A stretch of DNA of 64,000 nucleotides, from NCBI RefSeq assembly GCF_028476545.1, contig NW_026731828.1, forward strand, positions 270,501 through 334,500. Direction: 5' to 3'. The DNA comes from Physella acuta (lineage: Eukaryota; Mollusca; Gastropoda; Physidae). The translations under genes and the position numbers were made by a program. Shown one piece after another: positions 38,345-49,784 of the stretch. Numbering within the stretch: the first letter of the stretch is position 1; every line of letters begins with the position of its first letter. The notes beneath the pieces were generated by a model. The model was not told where the DNA came from and did not search any database. It was given only the letters and a program-made list of their open reading frames with translations.

Positions 38345-40437
38345 TGAGACAACTTTTATTTTGAATAATATGCAAATGACATGTTGAAAATCTGTAGACA
38401 ATACATGTTTAAAAAAATTATATAGAAAGATCAAAGTCTTCTTGTACAAAAACGTTTACAAAAATTTATAGCTTTAGTATATAGCAACATGTAAATATTT
38501 TTATCGCAGCTAAATGAAAGCATAAGTTCCATCACAAGTAATTATCTACAGTGAATTATAAATAAAAATAAACTACTGCAAGCATGTTTAAAAAAATAAT
38601 ACTGGCTAATTTAACATAGAATGTTTTACCTAACACTTAGTTATTGAAGTAGTGTAAATTTGTTAACTGAATGAAGAAACCACCAGAATGATATAGATCA
38701 GGGACAGTATTTAAACAACGCAAAAATTAAATTTTGAGATGTTTTGAGTGAAATTAAGACATCTCCACAATCAAACAGAACATTTGCACTTCTCATGACC
38801 ATAAGACAATTGATTCCTAACATAAAATCTTGATGTTTTACTAAACCTTAAAGCTAAAAAAAATTAGAATAGTTTTGCATTCAAATTAGTGTATCTACAC
38901 AAAACATCGTAGTTGAACAATGAAATACAGAAGTGTTGGAATTCTCGTCTCAAGTTCATTATATTTAACTTAATTATTTCTAAAACAAAGATTAAAGTAA
39001 ATTAACCCTTTCAACCCTAAAATTTGCCTCTTTATAGTGTTCCAGTGGGTTGTCAATTCTAGGTTTCATTATAAATTTTTACAGAGATACTTAATTTATT
39101 AATATTAAGTTATATTTATTTTAAGTTATATTAATTAATATAATATTAATAGGAATAATTAATATTTATATTAAGTTAAAACTATTGTTTCATGACTTAA
39201 ATATTTATAAAAAGAAATACAGATTTCAGTTTGACTTCTCATCTTTCATAATAATTAACCGATGCACTAAAGATGAGATATTGATAAATTATTAGTATGT
39301 GTATGTCAAAGGACTTAATCAAAGCAATTTTCTTGGGCAAATACTTAGGGATTCAAGGGTTAAAAGACAATTTTCATTTTACTTCAACAAGCTTTAAGCA
39401 AACTACTTAATGTGTACCTTTAACATGTAATGAATCACTCCAGCAAATAAAATTTTAAAAAATTAATGTATGGACTGAATAATACATCACAGATCATTGG
39501 CAAACGGTGTCAGTGGAATGTTGGTCTTGCAATTGTAAAGCAAAGACAGCTTTATGCTTCTGTTTTTCATGTCAATTATAAACAGCAAAGTATTACCCTA
39601 GGTTACAATAAATAAAAAAAGATGGACAATTCTTTTGGTCTAAAACTGAATATAAAAAGTTATAAAATGTAAGAAAAATCTACTCAAAATTTATTTCAAC
39701 ATCTTAAAGTGATTGTCCAATATTTAAACTATCCTTTCTGTACTTTTTTTTTTATACAGATACACAAAAACTCTACATTAGCTTGATGCATTAAAACACA
39801 TAAGTAGGCCTACACTGGTTAACAGAAATTAGTGAATAAACAAAGGGTAAAGCTGAATCACAATTTTAACACTCTCTTAATAAAGTAAAATAAAAATATA
39901 CTGATTAATAGGTTCAACTGACTTTAAAAAATAAGTTATCATGTAAAAAATGTAATTAAAATTATTTATAATATTACCAATAAATTAACAATGTCACTTG
40001 ATTACTATAAACTGTACAATAAGGAACAATATAAATAACTAAAAACTATTAGTAATTCTTTAAACCCACACAAAAATGTTACAAATTAGATATTGATAAA
40101 TTAAAATCAACAATTTTCAAAATACACAGTAAACATAATGATTTTAAAATGAGAAATCTTTAAGAATAAAAGACAGGATGCTGTAATACAGTGTCTGCAG
40201 TAAAAAATAAATGGATAACACCCTTATGCTTTATACTTATAGGATTGCATAATTTAGAATAAAAGAAAATCAAAAGTATAAAATTATACCCTGAGCAACA
40301 TTTTATGGTAACTACTGTAATTATTTGTAAACCATTAATTTGTATATATTAATTTTAAAAAACAACGAAACTTGTCATTTTTTTATCTTGGTCTGCTGTG
40401 ATAGTTTGTTTTCCGCCACCAGAGGCAAAAGTGGAAA
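38345..40437 (-). other. 3' UTR of the DAZAP2-like gene
   Basis: About 2.1 kb of AT-rich, TE-free sequence lies downstream of the - strand stop codon at 40438. The most distal AATAAA on the - strand is at 38355-38360. A long UTR facing the PPCS 3' end is the simplest reading; transcript data are not visible here. Confidence 0.5.
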
Positions 40438-43400
40438 TTACCAGAATGTGATACCCCCTCCACTGCCACCACTTAACCAGCCTGCATTCTTCTGTGTTGC
40501 TATCACAGTCCCACCTTGTGCGGCAGCCATCTGTGCAGCATTTGGAGCACACCCAGGGGGTGGAGGCTGATCAGGGAGTATAAAAGGAAGAAGTTTATCA
40601 GTAAGAATGACAGAAGCGTGTATCAAGAAATTGCTTTGATAGCATCTGTTTAATGTCATAACCCTAACCACTATACCAACTGAGCAAAATAGATTTCATA
40701 ATAAAATCTTACTTCTAAATGTTAGTGGGTAGTTTAGATTTTAAAAAATACCATTGATAAATCAATAAATCTGTATTGATCACCATGATGACTTTATGTT
40801 TACTAATTTTTTTTCTTCATTTTCATTAATTTAGTAATGGTAAGTTTTTACAAATTTCAACTCAAGAACAGAATACAGTTTTTGACCCTCTCATTTTTAA
40901 TACTCATAAAAGACAAAAGTGATGGGCAGACCTATTTTCTGTAGCACTGATACCAATATAGCCCAGTTGCTAATTTATGTATATAAATCTAAAGCTAAAA
41001 ATACAAACTCAGTAATAGTTTACTAGCAAATAAGTCTGTTACTTACAGGAATATTATGGGAGGCAACACCATCAAATCTGGCACCTGAATCAAAATGTGC
41101 CACGGCTGTTACATTCTGATTAGAGTAAGCATAGCCCGGCTGTGTTGGGTAGCCTGTCTGGACTGCAGAATACTGGAGACATAAAAAAAATAAACCGGGA
41201 GTGTGATGGTATGAAATAATTGGTTAAGAGTTGTGAGGGTGGGGATTTTTAAGAAGGCGGAACGAATGAATCCAATAACACAAGTTCCAGTATAAAATCA
41301 AAAATGTTCTTTATTAAAACTATAAATCAATTTCCTACCTAACTAGCCTGTTAAATACTATCTACTACTACTACTACTACTAACTCCACTAACACGCCCT
41401 TCCATGACCAATCCTACCACTATCTACATTCTAACTGTTCTCTACATAACTATGTCTGCTCCATTCTACAACCTAACACCTTCTGCCCTCGCTAGCTAAT
41501 CATGATCTCTGGGCCTGACAGTGGTCCACGCTTCAGTGGTCAGCTGACCGCCCCACGTGACCGGTCAGTTCACGTATTTTTTATTGGTCTCTCTCTCTGA
41601 CTAGTATGACCAACTTGCTATAGCCTGCTTCTGCTATCTACCTGAGCTCGACGCAACCTTGCGTCATCACAGGGAGTGATCTCCCCTAAACTTTCTCGAA
41701 TATTCTTATATAACTTGGAATATAGACATGATTTTTAATTACTTAAACTTTTAAAAATAGAATAGAATCTCATAGAAAAAAGAATTGCGCACCAAGCGAA
41801 CGCCAAAACAAAATGTGCATAATATTAATAGTACGCAATATTATTAGTACTTTATAAATTTACATGCATTTTTTGAGAAATCGGAAATAGCGTAAATTAG
41901 TACTTCCGGTCAACGGAAATTACTCAAAATTTGACAAAAGGTAGAGAATTAGATCTTTTACTTACATGTGAAATTTCATTTATCTATCTGAAATAGTACT
42001 CAAGTTATAGGCTTTTGAAAAATTCAAAGAAGAAAAAGTACCATTTCCGATTATCGGAAATCGCTCAAAAGTTGATCAGGATCTACGATTTTGATAAAAT
42101 ACTTATATATGAAATTTTATCAACCTAGCTGTAACGGTACTCAAGTTATTGTGTTTACACACAGACAGACACACACACAGACATACGGACAAGATTGCAA
42201 AATTATGTTTTTCCGTATCAGTGAGGTGTAAAACGTCGAGATTTGTAAAAATCTCGATTTTATTTTTGCACGATTACAAGACTTTCTCTTAATAAGTAAA
42301 TAAAACCAAAAATGTATACATTAACATCTTTTACATTTTTAACACAATATAACAAAATTTACAGTATTAATAGTATTATATAGTGCAAAAACAAATAATT
42401 TAGTAATCAAAAATTAAACCTAAAAAAAATTTAATTAAAAACATTAAATTATAGGCCTAATAAATATTCTAAAAAGAAGTTTTGAATGAAACTGCTATGA
42501 ATAAATGTTAGAAAATTCAAGATCTACATTTAAAGTTTGGCTCTTATTGATTTGTCATGCTTAACTTAATGATTATGGAAGACACAGATCAAAATATTTT
42601 AGAATTAGGATATTGAAAGATTTATTTCTATCAAAACATGATACTCACAGACTGTTGGTAGGCACTGTATGGTGGGGGTGGGCCTTGAGCCATCATGTGA
42701 CCTGAACCACTGTATGATTGATGCTGTACACCTAGTTAACAATGATAGAGGGTTTCAATTGTGCATTAAAGCTTGATACTTAACAATTATTAAATCAATG
42801 TCAACTAAACAAATCTGATGCTAATACTTATTCAAAGCTCAACACATTAATATAAGCATTACTAATATTTAGGAAAGTATTCAATGTTTTCACACTTTCT
42901 ATACTGTGAACATCTTATGGAAAGGCATGCTCAGTGAGTAGAGCACAAGGCTGCTAACTTGAAAGTCTTAAGTTCAGATAAATGACGTCACGCTTTTTTT
43001 GACGATTTTTTACTCCCCCCTCCTCATCGTCACAAAAAGCCAGACCCCCCCCTAAAATGATGTCACACCTCAGCCTACAACCCCCCTCAAAACTGCAGTT
43101 TAATTTTTCTCAAAACATCAATTTTTTTCCAAAATCTTGTTTATAACTGTCAAAATAGAGTATTTTAATCAATTCCTAATACAATTTATTAAAACTGTTT
43201 TCTAAAACATGAAATAACGCCTAAATTCGTTTTCTAACATTGCTTTTTTATAATGCAAAAGTGTGACATTGCACCATCTGACCCCCCCCCCCCCCTCCCC
43301 CTTATCACACACCATCACAAAATTACGGACCCCCCTACAAGTGTGAAGTCATTTATGGACGACCCCTTGAGACTGTAATGCTCCTGATCCATCCAACTCT

Positions 43401-45087
43401 GATGGATAACTGATGCAATTGTTAAGGAACATGCTGTCTTTGAAAGTCAAGGTCACTGAAATAGATGAACTCTACTTCATTTGTCCCAACATGCTGACAT
43501 AACAACATTCTAGACTCCTTACCAGCAGGTGGATACTGATACTGTGTTTGATACTGATAAGATCCAGGGCCAGGCATCATAGGTGGTTGACTTGAGTAAG
43601 GGGGTGGGGCATAGTTGTAGGCAGGTGGGGGGTAGGGTGCCATAGGTGCAGTTGTAGCCATGTTAGGGTACTGGCCACTCTGTTTTTCATTTCCAGCAGG
43701 GGGGTAGGCAGGGTCTGTGGAAAATCGCAAAGGCAAGATATAAAAGTAAAATGTGCTTGACGAGAGTGGTCTTAATTTCTTCAGCTGACAATCACACATG
43801 CAATGGTATAAAATAAAGATAAAAATTAGTGGCATCAGAACAATTGATTATTCAATTGTATTGCTTTTCCGATGGACTGATAGATTCGGATAATATTCAA
43901 TGACATGTTCTGAGTTAGATCTATCTAGAACCCAGTGGTTACTACTAACAAATTGGCACTCATTTAACTCTAAAGTAGTCTAAAGTCTAGTTGCCTAAAT
44001 AATACTAAATATATCTCTATATATATAATTCTCTTCTGGGAGACGCTAGAAAACAAGCTGTAAACGCGCTCCCTACCATCCCCACCCCTACATGGTCTTA
44101 GTGAGATGTGGTTCACGCTATGTTTACCTTCGTGGCGTCGGGTTTAGTGACAGCTATTAGGGGCAGATAATTTAGTTTGAAAAGATTTTAAACGTTGGGG
44201 GGAGGGGGGGGGGGGGAAGGAAGGGGGGTTATGGTCCTTAACGAGCTACTTATAGTGTTTTAAAGACATATTTTCAGTGTTAGCGTTGGTACTGTCGAAT
44301 TCACAAATTATGAATTACTGAAAAGTAGAAAAGCAATAACTAAATAGCGGCGTATGTTATGCCGTGGGCCGGCTCGTTTAAATATAATATTGATTATTAT
44401 TAATTATTAGGCCTAGATCTAGGCCTATATCAGAGTTTATTAATATTAAATTATTAGTCAATATTCAATATTAGTACTAATAATAGTACTTTAGTTTTAG
44501 TACCTACTACTAAGTAATATCAGATCTAGTACTAAAATACTAATATAATATTGAATATTGAAGTAGTAGTAGAATCTAGTAGAAGTAGGGCCTTTTATTA
44601 ACTTAATACTTAATAAGTTAATATAGTACTAAGTAGTAAGTACTAAGTTAAAAGTACTACACTTACACTACTTAGATTCTTAGAATCTAGAATAATCTAG
44701 ATGTCTAGTACTAAAGTACTAAGTAGGCTACTTAATACTTCTTATACACTAGATCTAGAAATCTACTAGATTTTTACCGATTTAATATTTAATTATTTAT
44801 CATTTTTTTAACCTACCCTAACCTACTAGAACTAGTAGAGATAGTACTAGATCTACTACTAGAATCTACTACCTACCAGATCTAGAATCTAGATCTACTA
44901 CTAGTACTACTGACTAGATCTAGATCTAGATCTACCACCTAAAGTTAGAATCTGGATCTAAAATCTAGATCTAGATCTAGATCTAGATTCTTTTAAAATT
45001 TATAATTAATTTATATTTAATAAAATAAAGACCAATCAATTTCTAAACCAATCACTATCACCATTTGATACCTTTTTGGAAAGACAT
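40438..45087 (-). CDS. DAZAP2: DAZAP2-like proline-rich adaptor protein
   Basis: Five exons on the - strand join in phase to 181 aa: 45072-45087, 43523-43714, 42649-42731, 41047-41172, 40438-40566. The C-terminal ~60 residues carry the family signature: HFDSGARFDG, SHNIPPPPPGCAPNAAQ, then GGTVIATQK and the terminal GGSGGGITFW. The N-terminal two-thirds is rich in Pro, Tyr and Gln, with PPAY (~35-38), PPPY (~42-45) and PPPY (~88-91), which are WW-domain ligands as expected for a protein bound by NEDD4-type ubiquitin ligases. Vertebrate DAZAP2 (168 aa) is a small adaptor in Wnt/TCF, stress-granule and ubiquitin pathways; the same role here is inferred. The first coding exon is only 16 nt (MSFQK + G) and is supported by phase, a GTATCA donor and the family's short start. 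Confidence 0.88.
41184..42290 (-). repeat. Structured ~0.7-kb repeat, copy 3, split by a solo LTR
   Basis: Read on the - strand, this is the same family as 10567-11253. The 5' part is 42290 down to 41672. The terminal GGGAG(TSD)...CCGGTTTATT piece lies at 41184-41201, on the far side of the LTR. The 3' end of the repeat is only about a dozen bases from the 3' splice site of the DAZAP2 exon at 41172, so the repeat supplies the pyrimidine tract of that intron. Confidence 0.8.
41202..41671 (-). mobile_element. Fossil solo LTR of a retroelement (470 bp)
   Basis: The ends are TGTGATG...CATCACA, flanked by a perfect 5-bp target duplication GGGAG (41197-41201 and 41672-41676). On the - strand it carries an AATAAA signal about three quarters of the way along, as in an LTR R region. 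No internal coding region is present, so this is a relic left by LTR-LTR recombination. A 5-bp duplication fits Gypsy-type (and many other) LTR elements. The perfect flanking repeats suggest a fairly recent insertion, younger than the repeat it interrupts. Confidence 0.8.
42903..43500 (+). repeat. SINE-B copy interrupted by a foldback miniature element
   Basis: The tRNA-like head (GTGAGTAGAGCACAAGGCTGC, AAGTCTTAAGTTC) ends at about 42978. The body resumes at about 43373 (ATCCATCCAACTCTGATGG ... TACTTCATTTGTCCCAACATG). The foldback element fills the gap. Both lie in an intron of the DAZAP2-like gene. Confidence 0.75.
42979..43372 (-). mobile_element. Foldback miniature element inserted in SINE-B
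   Basis: It begins (on +) AAATGACGTCACGC and ends GTGTGAAGTCATTTATGGAC plus GACCCC, so the ends are related inverted sequences. Long C-runs and an AAAAAAGCAATGTTAGAAAA block (on -) are shared with 29383-29640. The left end is shortened compared with the complete terminus ATAAATGACGTC plus GACCCC seen at 55690. Confidence 0.75.
44013..44378 (+). repeat. Helitron-like non-autonomous repeat, copy in DAZAP2 intron 1
   Basis: It shares both ends (TATATATATAATTCTCTTCT and GCGGCGTATGTTATGCCGTG then GGCCGGCTCG) and internal blocks (CAGCTATTAGGGGCAGATAA, GTAGTGTTTTAAAG-like) with the copy at 34803-35222. It has a long mixed G-run near 44196-44230. Confidence 0.55.
44390..45010. repeat. TAGATC/TAGTA-rich simple-repeat region
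   Basis: A dense mix of AGATCTAG, TACTAG and TAGTACT units, densest at 44830-45000. Similar short arrays occur at 8630-8710, 10190-10262, 12900-12950, 30235-30275, 45440-45545, 59150-59190 and 60900-61200. They are composition-driven and hold no gene. This type of array is characteristic of the genome rather than of one locus. Confidence 0.8.
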
Positions 45088-45541
45088 TTCTCTCGTAGTA
45101 GATCTAGGAAAACAGTACAAGTACCAGTCCTGTAGTTCTGTGTTGTGTGTGTCTATGACTTGACTTTTCTAGGGATAAGCAGATAAATATAGAAACATAT
45201 GACGTCACACTGTTGCGACAAGCCGAACAATGGTCAATACATCCGTTTTTCTTTATAGGCCAGGTCTATCGATTTTAATTTTTTTTTTTTAAATAGTTTA
45301 TTTTAAAAGAAAAATCTCAGAACGTGTAGTCATTTCAAAGTTCGTGGTGCGGTTGTTATTATGTTGTAAAGCTTATGACGCCTTATGAGTATGATCACAT
45401 TCACAGCATTCGTATAAAAAAAAAATTTTAAAGTATCTCTAGAAGAAATACTAAATAGATCTAGATCTAGAATCTATAAGGCAAATGAGTCTATAACACA
45501 AATATAGATCAAGGCCTGTAATTAGCTACTAGAATCTAGAT
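45088..45541 (-). other. Upstream region of the DAZAP2-like gene
   Basis: Covers the 5' UTR and presumed promoter on the - strand, from the start codon at 45087 to the hAT element. It contains TGACGTCA-like sequence near 45200 and TAGATC units. No TATA box at a convincing spacing was found. Confidence 0.4.
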
Positions 45542-45578
45542 CTATGTAGCAGTGGCGGATTAAGGGGGGTGCTGAGGG

Positions 45579-45800
45579 CAGTTTTTCTTCCAGACTTTTT
45601 TCTCCGGGGGGGGGGGGGCACTTGAAATCTTCGGGGGGGGGGCGGTAAACTTTCTTCGGGGGGGGGGGGGGACACTGTTAAAAGTATATATTTTCTATAT
45701 AAATTATGTAAATTTCATTTCGTTCGGGGGGCGGTAAAAAAATTTCGGGGGGGGGGGGGGGGGCTTAGCCCCCCCGAAGAGATGCCTGGAAGAAACTCTG
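45579..45800. mobile_element. G/C-tract hAT miniature element (nested)
   Basis: Ends are CAGTTTTTCTTCCAGAC and GCCTGGAAGAAACTCTG. The flanking 8-bp duplication GCTGAGGG is perfect (45571-45578 and 45801-45808). Inside are four long G-runs separated by GAAATCTTC, GTAAACTTTCTTC and TTTCATTTCGTTC blocks. It has the same family layout as 57679-57822, 58549-58723 and 59271-59497. Confidence 0.88.
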
Positions 45801-46318
45801 GCTGAGGGGGCTACAGCCTGGGGCCCCCGATTTTTAGGGCCCCCAAATTTCCTTTTTCAATCAGAGTAAATTTCCATTTAAAGTGATTTTTTTTTTACTA
45901 TAAAAGCCAATGTTTTAATATTTGAATCACAAGTTTATTTCAATTTTTTATCAAAATATCAAAAGCGAGTACACACTTTAGTATAAATACCATACCAGCC
46001 CGGACAGCGTTTGCTTATAACAATAAATTGGATTAATTTTAGAGTTAAAAACACAAACAGTGGTCGAATTCTGACACATAAATGACATGAATCTGGTGTG
46101 AACACTCTATGATTTAAACTTTTAAAAACATTTATAGGCCTTTACTTTTATTGAACGTTAATATCGGGTTTACAGGCCAGGGATGACGTTCTTTAAATGG
46201 ACGCCGGTGGAAATCCAACTTTTTGTTGGCCTCATAAATGGATGACACCTAAGAGGATGGAGGTGTGGTTTTTTTACGCTTATACCGTGCTTACTGTTTT
46301 AGTTGGGCCTAGTTTAAC

Positions 46319-46499
46319 CTCGTAGACCGTCCCTGAGTCCACCCAACTCTGATGGGCACTTAACTCACGTTAGGGAAAGTAAAGTTTGCTGGGCATAGTG
46401 ATGACCACACAATCTCTTCATATGCCGAGGTCATAGAAACAAGTGAACTCTACTTCACTTGCCCCATAGACCGTCAGGAAAAGGAAACTTTACTTTACT
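46319..46499 (+). repeat. SINE-B 3' part, nested in the hAT element
   Basis: It matches the body of the 25558-25801 copy from CCGTCCCTGAGTCCACCCAA to the CTTTACTTTA end; the tRNA head is absent. Confidence 0.8.
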
Positions 46500-47127
46500 A
46501 GTTTAACCTCTTTATGTTATTAATAATTTACTACATAGAGTGGATTGAAATTCTCTTTTTTTCTCTTCGCATCTGCAAGCAAACACGTGCCAACAGTCTT
46601 TATCGTCTGCTATATAACGACATAATAATATTATCATGAACATTTAGATTTGTTCAACGTTAGTCTGCATTTCCAGCTTTCTCATGCCCAATATAAATTC
46701 TTGAATGACAGTTCAATAACTATCGTGACACGGATATACCGGCTAAGGAGTTTGACTCAAATTAGCCAGGCAGGCCTCGACGTACTGAAATCCAACTAAA
46801 TGGCAAACTGTGGACAAAATCAGTCTCACGAAGATGTTGGTTTGAAACACTACATGTGAGTCGCTTATTCATCCGTAGGCTCTCACCAGGCTTTACTCCC
46901 CCCACCAACAGAAGCGGGACATCGTCCTACCGTCTGGTACCCGGCTAGGTCGATGGTCAGAGGTCTAAAGCTTCTACAGGCCTAAAGTAAACATCATATA
47001 TTTATTACTGCTCACTTAGCGGATGGATCTCGCTTCTCTGTATTTTGTTAGTGTGTGTGTGTGTCGTGGTAGTGGGTGGGGGCAACATATAATCATGCTA
47101 AAAATGAGTACATATTGGTTAGATGTT

Positions 47128-47433
47128 AGGGGATCAGCGTGGTTGAATCGATAAAGCTCGTGGATGCTTAACCGAGTTCAAACCCTAGGACAGATGAGGC
47201 TCATTAGCTGGGGACAGCAACTCTTCTAGGAGAGACAACTCCAAAATCAAACATCTGCTGTAGTTTGTTCTTGGTTGGACAAAGGCTATTGAAACAAATT
47301 AAAAAAGAAAAGCAGGCTGAAATCGGACTCAATGGTCTAAACGGCGCATAACCAGTTGACACGTATACTTAAGTGTGTTGGAGGGCACCCCTTCCAACAC
47401 TAAAATTAAGAACAAAGAAGAAGAGAAGAAGAA
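47128..47433 (+). repeat. SINE-A, monomeric copy with target duplication
   Basis: It has a tRNA-like head (GGATCAGCGTGGTTGAATCG, ACCGAGTTCAAACCC), the same body as 18573-18953, and an AAGAAC(GAA)n tail. An 11-bp duplication GGTTAGATGTT flanks it (47117-47127 and 47434-47444), which marks LINE-driven insertion. Confidence 0.88.
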
Positions 47434-47573
47434 GGTTAGATGTTTGTATCCAATTTACCGCTCATTGAACACAATTGACAGCTTTTTTAAATTAGTAGTT
47501 TTGTAAATATCGGTGTCGAATGTTCCTATAAGTTATAAATAATCCATTAATATCTTGAATAATTTGCTGATTA

Positions 47574-47660
<87 letters not shown>

Positions 47661-47825
47661 GGGCCCCCAAAAAGTTTCAGCCCGGGCCCCGTCCAAGCTT
47701 AATCCGCCCCTGCTATGTAGACATATGTAGGCCATGCTTGGATAGGCCTGTATTTTGTTAAATATTTCGTTGTCTATTTGTTGTCTACAGACGTTTTTTT
47801 GTGTCTACTTGTTTAAACACGCTTT

Positions 47826-48615
47826 TTTACTTTCTCGTATATACGAAGTATAGAGAAAGTATTGTAATCGTGCACAAAAATCACTTGAAATTTTAACAAT
47901 TTTCACCGTATTACACCTCAGTCCTTCATCACATCCGAAGTATAGAGGACTTATTTTAATCGGGCAAAAATTATCAATCCAGATTTATCAAAATTAAGAG
48001 GTTTTATGCGTAATCCAGTCTGAAAAACTGAGCTTTGCAATTCTGTCCGTATGTCTGTGTGTCTGTGTGTGTGTGTGTCCGTGTGTAAACACGATTACTT
48101 GAGTACCGTTATAGCTAGGTTGATGAAATTTCATATATAAGTATTTTATCAAAATCGTAGATCCGTATCAACTTTTGAGCGATTTCCGATAACCGGAAGT
48201 GGTACTTTTCCTACTTTGAATTTTTCAAAAGCCTATAACTTGAGTACTATTTCAGATAGATAAATGAAATTTCACATGTAAGTAAAAGATCTAATTCTCT
48301 ACCTTCTGTTAAATTTTGAGTAATTTCCGTTGACCGGAAGTAGTAATTTACGCTACTTCCGATTTCTCAAAAAACTAATGTAAATTTTTAAAGTACTAAT
48401 AATATTGCGCGCTATTGTGCACTTTTTTATTTGGCGTTCACTAGTTCACTTGGTGTGCAATTATTTTGTCTACGAGATTTTATTCTATTTTTAAAACTTT
48501 AAGTATTTAAAATGGATTAAAAATCATGTCAATAGCCCGAGTTCCCATCCCCTGTTGTTTTATATAAGAATATTCGAGAAAGTTTAGGGGAGATCACTCC
48601 CGGTTTATTACTATA
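47826..48615 (+). repeat. Structured ~0.7-kb repeat, copy 4
   Basis: The copy appears complete, from TTACTTTCTCGTATATACGA to AGATCACTCCCGGTTTATTA. The 5' fold-back block is followed by a variant segment with a second GAAGTATAGAGGACTTATTT-like copy of the opening. The TGTG run and both AACTTGAGTAC blocks are conserved with copy 1. Confidence 0.8.
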
Positions 48616-49780
48616 TAATATGCGTGCATTGCCTACATACCTCATATCGTTACATGTCTTTACAAAACACAACAAAAAGTTCATTCGACCTAAAGAAATT
48701 AATTTCTAAAGTCCACTATTAACAAAAATTTCACCCCCTCCCTTCCTTACTTAAGTAAGCACGCTACCACAATCATGACAATGATTCAATGGTCTGACCC
48801 CCACCCCCATTATAGGCCCTATTTAGTTGGTGATAAGTTATGAATTATACGGATGACAAAGAACTTCATTCTAATGAATGTATGGTGAAATATTTGGCGT
48901 TGCGTAATTTATAATTCGCGTATTATAGATCTAATTGTCGAACAGGCACTTTTCTCCGGGTAGGCACTTGAAAACTTCCCGGCGGGAGGGGAAGACAGGT
49001 TAAAAAATAATTTGTTCTATGTGTTTAATTTAAAATTATATCCGGGACCGTAGGGGAAGCGGTTTGTAGGCCTTGCTTCTGAGGAAGGGGGGGGGGGGGG
49101 CGAGTCGCCTGAAAGAAATAGCCTAATGGTTTACATGTAAATAAGAAAAATTGCGACACAGGACATTCACTGACTCAAACGTATCAGCAAGATAGGGCCT
49201 AGGCCAAGAGTTAAAATTAAATCGCATTTCGTAATTGGCCAACTAGGCATTCTATAAACACGGAAACCGTAGAGTAGAATACTAAGATTTCAGTGCAAAG
49301 GAAAACAAAGTAAAAAAAAAATTCTTTTTTACAATTTCGCTTTTTCTTTTAAAACGGATTCTATTGAAGCTATTATTAGATTTGTTACGTCATTTATAAA
49401 GCAAATCTCAAAATTTTAGTAAGCTATTTTTTAAGATATTTGATTCACTGTTCAGCTCATTTGGAGTTCATTCTCTTGTTTCTGTTACAGTTACAGGTTG
49501 GGTTGATGTGTTCAATTCCAATGCAGAAGCATTTTTTGACTTTATGTAAAAGATCACTTATATTTGTAGCTGCTTAATTAAAATGTAACCAAGTGTTTTG
49601 TATTTGTATAGTATTAAACAATATACTATGACTGCTGTAGTATACAGTCCAACTCTTTATACTTTTTAAATAAGTATTGTAGAAATACTTATTAAAATAG
49701 GCCTATAATTATATAATATATAAATACCATTTTTTAAATAATAAGATTCAAATATTCTATAACTTCATACAAAGTCTGCT
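48616..49780. other. Intergenic DNA with a decayed G-tract miniature element
   Basis: A degenerate relative of the G-tract hAT family seems to lie at about 48945-49125 (CACTTTTCTCCGGG, G-runs, CGCCTGAAAGAAATAGC). The rest is AT-rich with no gene seen. Confidence 0.45.
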
Positions 49781-49784
49781 GATT

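Larger units (their letters stand above)
45550..47712. mobile_element. Non-autonomous hAT-type transposon, 2.16 kb, with nested insertions
   Basis: The ends are 15-bp inverted repeats with one mismatch: CAGTGGCGGATTAAG at 45550-45564 and CTTAATCCGCCCCTG at 47698-47712. They are flanked by a perfect 8-bp duplication CTATGTAG (45542-45549 and 47713-47720). Nested inside are a G-tract hAT miniature (45579-45800) with its own 8-bp duplication, a SINE-B tail (46319-46499), a SINE-A (47128-47433) with an 11-bp duplication, and a (TA)n run (about 47576-47657). No transposase ORF is left. The nesting gives a relative age order: the host element is older than the other insertions. Confidence 0.88.

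Noticed and set aside
47555-47761. 68-codon ORF with an Ile-Tyr repeat
   Set aside because: It is the reading of a (TA)n microsatellite and the end of a hAT element.
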